A stretch of DNA of 64,000 nucleotides from Flavobacterium sp. ZT3R18 (GTDB lineage Bacteria > Bacteroidota > Bacteroidia > Flavobacteriales > Flavobacteriaceae). Positions within the stretch are counted from its first letter, which is position 1. The number at the start of each line of letters is the position of its first letter. The stretch covers positions 1 to 64,000 of the forward strand of contig NZ_VJZS01000011.1 of NCBI RefSeq assembly GCF_007097385.1, in the 5' to 3' direction. Under the pieces are notes generated by a model that was given only the letters and a program-made list of their open reading frames with translations, was not told where the DNA came from and ran no database searches. The translations under genes were made by a program, and so were the position numbers. Shown piece by piece: positions 60,645 to 64,000 of this stretch.

Positions 60645-61135
60645 TATTGTAAAATTTCTATATTAAACTCGTTATCTATTTTTGTCAATTTAGGAGTCAT
60701 TATTGTTTTAAGCTCTTGTTTGGTATGATTTGAAAAGTTATTTACTGTCCAACTTGCATTTTCTTGTAAATTAATAGAATAATTCTCTTCTAAGGATTCA
60801 AGAAAGGGCATTGCGTTTTCAGTTGCTTTATATTCTATTCCATTTTGATTGTATAGTTTTTCAATTAATTTTTTTGAAATAAAAAGATTTAACCCTTTTT
60901 CAATAATGGAACTTCTTATCATTATTTCTCCAGAACGATATGGTACTGCAGGGTGAAGGCTATTAGTTGTTTTGTCAATGTCGCCGGAATGAATAGTTAA
61001 ATAGTCTAGATAGACAAGATTTTGCAAATCAAAAGATTTAGGAAATGCTTCATTGAGAATAGTTAAAATTCGAAGACCAGATTCAACACTATTATTGAAC
61101 GGGTTTACATTTCTTTTAATTTCCATTATGTCCAT
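60644..61135 (-). CDS. ABC-three-component system middle-component-like protein
   Basis: 163 residues. NPFNNSVESGLRILTILNEAFPKSFDLQNLVYLDYLTIHSGDI, then SLHPAVPYRSGEIMIRSSIIEKGLNLFISKKLIEK, read like the middle component 2 family that bridges ATPase and effector in ABC-3C systems: a winged-helix-like small protein with the conserved SLHP and YRSGE stretch. It overlaps the effector-like gene by 10 bp and the ATPase gene by one base. The call rests on pattern and on gene order. Confidence 0.72.
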   Translation of the reverse strand: MDIMEIKRNVNPFNNSVESGLRILTILNEAFPKSFDLQNLVYLDYLTIHSGDIDKTTNSLHPAVPYRSGEIMIRSSIIEKGLNLFISKKLIEKLYNQNGIEYKATENAMPFLESLEENYSINLQENASWTVNNFSNHTKQELKTIMTPKLTKIDNEFNIEILQ

Positions 61136-62175
61136 TTTATTTTTTTATCATTAACCAGTTGATGGCAAACTCCACTGCGATCATTTATTATACTAACATC
61201 TTTTAATGGATTTGATGATATTATAATTTTTCGAGCTTCTTTTTCTGCTTCTTTTACTTTAATGAAATTGTTTGAATGACTATCTTCTACAATATCAATA
61301 ATCCCATTTAATATTTCATTTTGAAAATCTTCAAATGTATCAATGGGTAAACTATCCCTTGAGAAATTTCTTAATTGTTCTGCGTGATGAAAACTAATGC
61401 GTGCTCTTGCAAAATGATTTTTATAAACTTCTTTTGAAGTTATTTCTTGCGCATTTTTGTAGATTTCTGTACTTTCAGAACTGTAAGCCAATAATAATTC
61501 ATTTACATAAATTATTTCTGAACTATGTATATCATTAGGAATAGTACTTATATCTAATTTTTCTCTTTCAGGCAATCCACCACCAAATCTTATTAAATGA
61601 TTTGGATGATTTTTGTGTTCATTTATAATATTTTTTGTGTGAATTTTAGAAAATATTGAAAAATCAAAATTATCTATCCATTTTAAAAATTCACCTTCTA
61701 ATTTGATTGCAACAGTAGTAATGTCATTTTCACAATATTTCAACCAATTTTTTTTCAATGCATCTTTTAATTCCGACGGATTTTGTAGTAATTTAGAAAG
61801 AGAGGTTCCACAACCCTTAGGTGAAACAAAATAAAATTTTCTAGGTCTTGGATACTCTGATTTAAACGTATGGAATAATATTTTACCAAATTCTTTATAA
61901 ACCTGAGTTGGAATCAATGCATTTTCATAATGTTTGCATTGATAACAATCCCAAATGTAATTTGGTTTGTTTTTATCTGTTACATAGCCTACAACATCTC
62001 TCCCTTTATCTCCAGCACCACCGAATCTTTCACCTTCTATGTATTCAGTTTTTTTGATGTCTATCCATTCTTCGATAAATTCTTCCCAATCTTCAAATGA
62101 CATATGTTCAACCATTTTAAGAGGTATAATTCTCTTGCCGAAATTGACTTGATGTGATGTTTTATAATATGTCAT
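61126..62175 (-). CDS. Restriction-endonuclease-like effector of the ABC-3C-type system
   Basis: 349 residues. Residues 25-85 are a PD-(D/E)XK domain: WEEFIEEWID, then FGGAGDKGRDVVGYV with the catalytic aspartate D60, then YIWDCYQCKHY with Q79-x-K81. This is the Mrr-like form in which Q replaces E. Residues 85-200 carry KEFGKILFHTF and PRKFYFVSPKGCGTSLSKLL, and the C-terminal half (240-349) is a helical domain, as in the effectors that dock onto the middle component. It directly follows the ParB-like gene (TAAATG junction). Likely the DNA-cutting arm of the system. Confidence 0.75.
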   Translation of the reverse strand: MTYYKTSHQVNFGKRIIPLKMVEHMSFEDWEEFIEEWIDIKKTEYIEGERFGGAGDKGRDVVGYVTDKNKPNYIWDCYQCKHYENALIPTQVYKEFGKILFHTFKSEYPRPRKFYFVSPKGCGTSLSKLLQNPSELKDALKKNWLKYCENDITTVAIKLEGEFLKWIDNFDFSIFSKIHTKNIINEHKNHPNHLIRFGGGLPEREKLDISTIPNDIHSSEIIYVNELLLAYSSESTEIYKNAQEITSKEVYKNHFARARISFHHAEQLRNFSRDSLPIDTFEDFQNEILNGIIDIVEDSHSNNFIKVKEAEKEARKIIISSNPLKDVSIINDRSGVCHQLVNDKKIKWT

Positions 62176-62721
62176 TTAATTTGTTTTTAAGCTTACCGCG
62201 AACTTCTCACTAAACGTAAATTTAGCTAAAAAGTCCTGTTCAAAAGGTTTAGATATAATTACAGGTATTTTTTCACAGTCTAGAAAATTTGCAACAGTTA
62301 ATCGATGGTGTCCATCTTGTATTAAAATTAAGTTTGGTTCAGGAATATTTAGAATTATTGGAATTAAATTTTCTTCATTTTGCCAATGTATCAACACTTT
62401 GGTTATCTTATTATCATTATGTTGTAAAGTCCATATAGATTTTTTACCATAAACTTTTTCTGCGTTATATTTTAAATTACTTAAAAGTTCTTTTACTTTA
62501 ATCCAATAAATTTCATATTCTTCATTCTGAATGAATGTCGGTTTCTTTTCGGGTAAATTTTCGAAATCTATTTTTTCTTTTGATAAATGCCAATATGGTT
62601 TTATTGAATCAGGATGGCTCTTAAGAATCTTCTTAAACTCTTTTTTTTTATTATCTCTATATTTATTCGCATTGATTCTTTTTTCTTGACTTTCTATCGA
62701 ATAATAATCGTGGTAATCCAT
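62176..62721 (-). CDS. ParB/sulfiredoxin-like protein, first gene of the ABC-3C-type operon
   Basis: 181 residues. The C-terminal half is a ParB-like nuclease fold: IPIILNIPEPNLILIQDGHHRLTVANFLDCEKIPVII, with the nucleotide-binding DGHHR (136-140). The N-terminal half is charged and helical (SQEKRINANKYRDNKKKEFKKI). Such folds bind CTP in ParB, or act as nucleases or phosphotransferases in defence systems. It abuts the endonuclease-like gene and heads the operon; this fourth gene is not part of the ABC-3C systems I know. A nucleotide-sensing regulator or second effector is possible. Confidence 0.65.
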   Translation of the reverse strand: MDYHDYYSIESQEKRINANKYRDNKKKEFKKILKSHPDSIKPYWHLSKEKIDFENLPEKKPTFIQNEEYEIYWIKVKELLSNLKYNAEKVYGKKSIWTLQHNDNKITKVLIHWQNEENLIPIILNIPEPNLILIQDGHHRLTVANFLDCEKIPVIISKPFEQDFLAKFTFSEKFAVSLKTN

Positions 62722-63345
62722 GTGGTAAATTTGTAGCTAATCTGTTTATACTAGACAAAAAAACTGTAATTTGCAATAATTGGGTTGATTTCGTGTCAAA
62801 AAATGGCTTTTTGCCGTTTGCTAATATAGAGTTTTTTATTACATTTTACAATGAGAATTTTAATTGTTTTTTCTAAATGTTTGTCATTCGTATTATTTTT
62901 AGACTATTGTACGCTTGAGGAATTTTGAAGTCAAATTAGTGTATGATATTAATTGTAAAAGTCATATATTATTAATGTTTGAATGTTGTTTTAATATTTT
63001 TTTTGAACAGTGTTTTTTATACGTCCTTTATATATTCCTTATGCTTTAGCAATCCCCATTCCTTCTTGCTGTCTTTCTAAGATTGAATCTCTTTCCAATT
63101 CACTAATATTAGTAAGAACACTTATTATCAATTTAAAAGTTGGGTTTTCCTTCCCATTTGTTAAGCTTTCCAATCCTAGATTATCAACCTTTAATTGTTG
63201 ATTTTCCAAACAAAGCTATTAATCTATCTTCTGGAGTGAAATATATTGGCATATTTTGATTTTAAAATGCATTTTTAGCAAAGTTGATTTCAGTATAATT
63301 ATCTAATATAAAAGTATATGGTTATATAGATAAGTCTTTAATAAT
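62722..63345. other. Intergenic region with recombinase debris
   Basis: About 620 bp. The operon promoter should lie at 62722-62990, which is AT-rich without a clear TAnnTTTG box. A serine recombinase fragment fills 62998-63217. The short plus-strand frame in the same place (63010-63201) is its antisense shadow. Confidence 0.5.
62998..63217 (-). pseudogene. Serine resolvase/invertase fragment
   Basis: The minus strand reads VDNLGLESLTNGKENPTFKLI, then ISVLTNISELERDSILERQQEG, then MGIAKA, a TAA stop at 63039-63041, then GIYKGR. This is the middle of a small serine recombinase (catalytic-domain helix D to E). An AAA-to-TAA change broke the frame, and both ends are missing. A decayed mobile element at the edge of the defence operon. 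Confidence 0.7.
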
Positions 63346-64000
63346 TTATTTTATGATTACTTCGATCTCAAAACTTCTACCGTGAGTATGTATCTTTAGA
63401 GTTCCCTTTGTGCCAATGTTTGACAGTAGTTTTCCACCAGTTAATCGAACATAGGTTCCATCTCCATTTATTTTTTTTATTAAAAGACATTCATGGCTAG
63501 GCAAATTCGGATCGTTTATTGTAATATTTTCATAAGATAATGTAATATTATTTAAACTTATCGATAAATAATGGGAATGCATATAGGTGTTATTATTCTC
63601 GTTCCACACTTGTTTTGAAACTATTCCAGTTAGGTTAATATCTATGAATTCATTTTCATTTAGATTAATTGATACTTTTCCTTTACTGTCTGTCTTTAAT
63701 TTAGATGGGTCAGATGAGTCAATCGATAGTTTGTCAATAATTTCTATATTGTCAATTGCATTTACTTCAAATGTTGTTATCAACATTTTCTCAAGTATTT
63801 TTCGATCACTTTCTGGAATATTAACATCAATTAAATTTTTATTTAATCGAACATTCAATTGGACAGAATATTTACCAGCTGTTCTTGCCCTAACCATAAT
63901 CGCATGAGGTGGATTACTTTCAGGTTTATTTTTATTATAACCCGCTGCAATACCATCTACTTCATTAGCAACAACAAAAGGATAATTAAAGGGTTGATTA
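63346..64000 (-). CDS. Protein of unknown function, 5' end outside window
   Basis: 218 residues are visible; the frame stays open to the last base, so the start lies beyond 64000. It begins inside ...NPFNYPFVVANEVDGIAAGYNKN and ends GKLLSNIGTKGTLKIHTHGRSFEIEVIIK. Strand-rich, with repeated KVSINLNENEFIDINLTG and HYLSISLNNITLSYENI blocks. It has no transmembrane part. Not recognised; the beta-rich build suggests a structural or binding domain, perhaps the C-terminal end of a larger protein. Confidence 0.6.
   Translation of the reverse strand, partial: NQPFNYPFVVANEVDGIAAGYNKNKPESNPPHAIMVRARTAGKYSVQLNVRLNKNLIDVNIPESDRKILEKMLITTFEVNAIDNIEIIDKLSIDSSDPSKLKTDSKGKVSINLNENEFIDINLTGIVSKQVWNENNNTYMHSHYLSISLNNITLSYENITINDPNLPSHECLLIKKINGDGTYVRLTGGKLLSNIGTKGTLKIHTHGRSFEIEVIIK

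Noticed and set aside
63010-63201. Plus-strand 63-residue frame
   Set aside because: Antisense to a recognisable resolvase fragment on the minus strand.
1-64000. tRNA or rRNA genes
   Set aside because: No cloverleaf with a GTTCRANTC loop and no rRNA-like stretch was noticed on either strand.

Overview
The window reads as chromosomal DNA of a Bacteroidota bacterium close to Flavobacterium. It is strongly AT-rich, it encodes a gliding/T9SS-type surface protein with SprB-like repeats and a type A C-terminal sorting domain, several upstream regions carry TAnnTTTG-type promoter boxes, and it contains a Bacteroidetes-type T6SS tube protein (TssD). All functional names come from reading the protein sequences; nothing was searched.

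Host region, 1-18.3 kb. The 3' part of a large secreted repeat protein (six 82-residue repeats, two SprB-like repeats, T9SS tail) is followed by a SAM methyltransferase, two tandem ammonium transporters, a BioF-like PLP enzyme, a dipeptide epimerase, a three-gene unit of two secreted amidohydrolases plus a small PH-domain protein, a lipoprotein cytochrome c, an Rpn/PD-(D/E)XK transposase-like nuclease, and a comM/yifB gene broken at about 18319, just before its Walker A motif.

Cargo at the break, 18.3-20.5 kb. A small helical protein, then a TssD tube protein fused to a putative papain-like cysteine protease (candidate T6SS evolved effector), overlapping a 75-residue two-helix membrane protein (candidate immunity protein).

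Prophage, about 20.5-51.6 kb. Minus-strand early genes (PD-(D/E)XK protein with an SSB-like tail, winged-helix protein, small proteins) diverge from a block with iteron-like repeats. A long plus-strand late region then carries endolysin, adenine methyltransferase, unimolecular spanin, collagen-like fibre, ClpP-like protease, major capsid, tail tube candidate, portal, connector, second fibre, holin, both terminase subunits, tail genes, tape measure and a phage sigma factor. This is a tailed, probably siphovirus-type phage with an unusual module order. Several late transcription units start with a TTTACA-N17-TATAAT-like promoter, unlike the host TTG/TAnnTTTG type, so the phage sigma factor may read its own promoter class. 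A compact tyrosine integrase and the C-terminal half of a serine recombinase lie at the right end. The rest of comM is not in the window, so the insertion may extend past 64 kb or comM may be permanently truncated.

Defence-like island, 51.8-64 kb. A 1308-residue Cap4-like nuclease/STAND NTPase, an orphan HicB-like protein, a PD-(D/E)XK nuclease paired with an MbcA/ParS-like small protein, and a tight four-gene operon resembling an ABC-three-component system (Rad50-like ATPase, middle component, restriction-endonuclease-like protein) with an added ParB-like gene. Recombinase debris and an attC-like palindrome lie among them. The window ends inside an unrecognised minus-strand gene.
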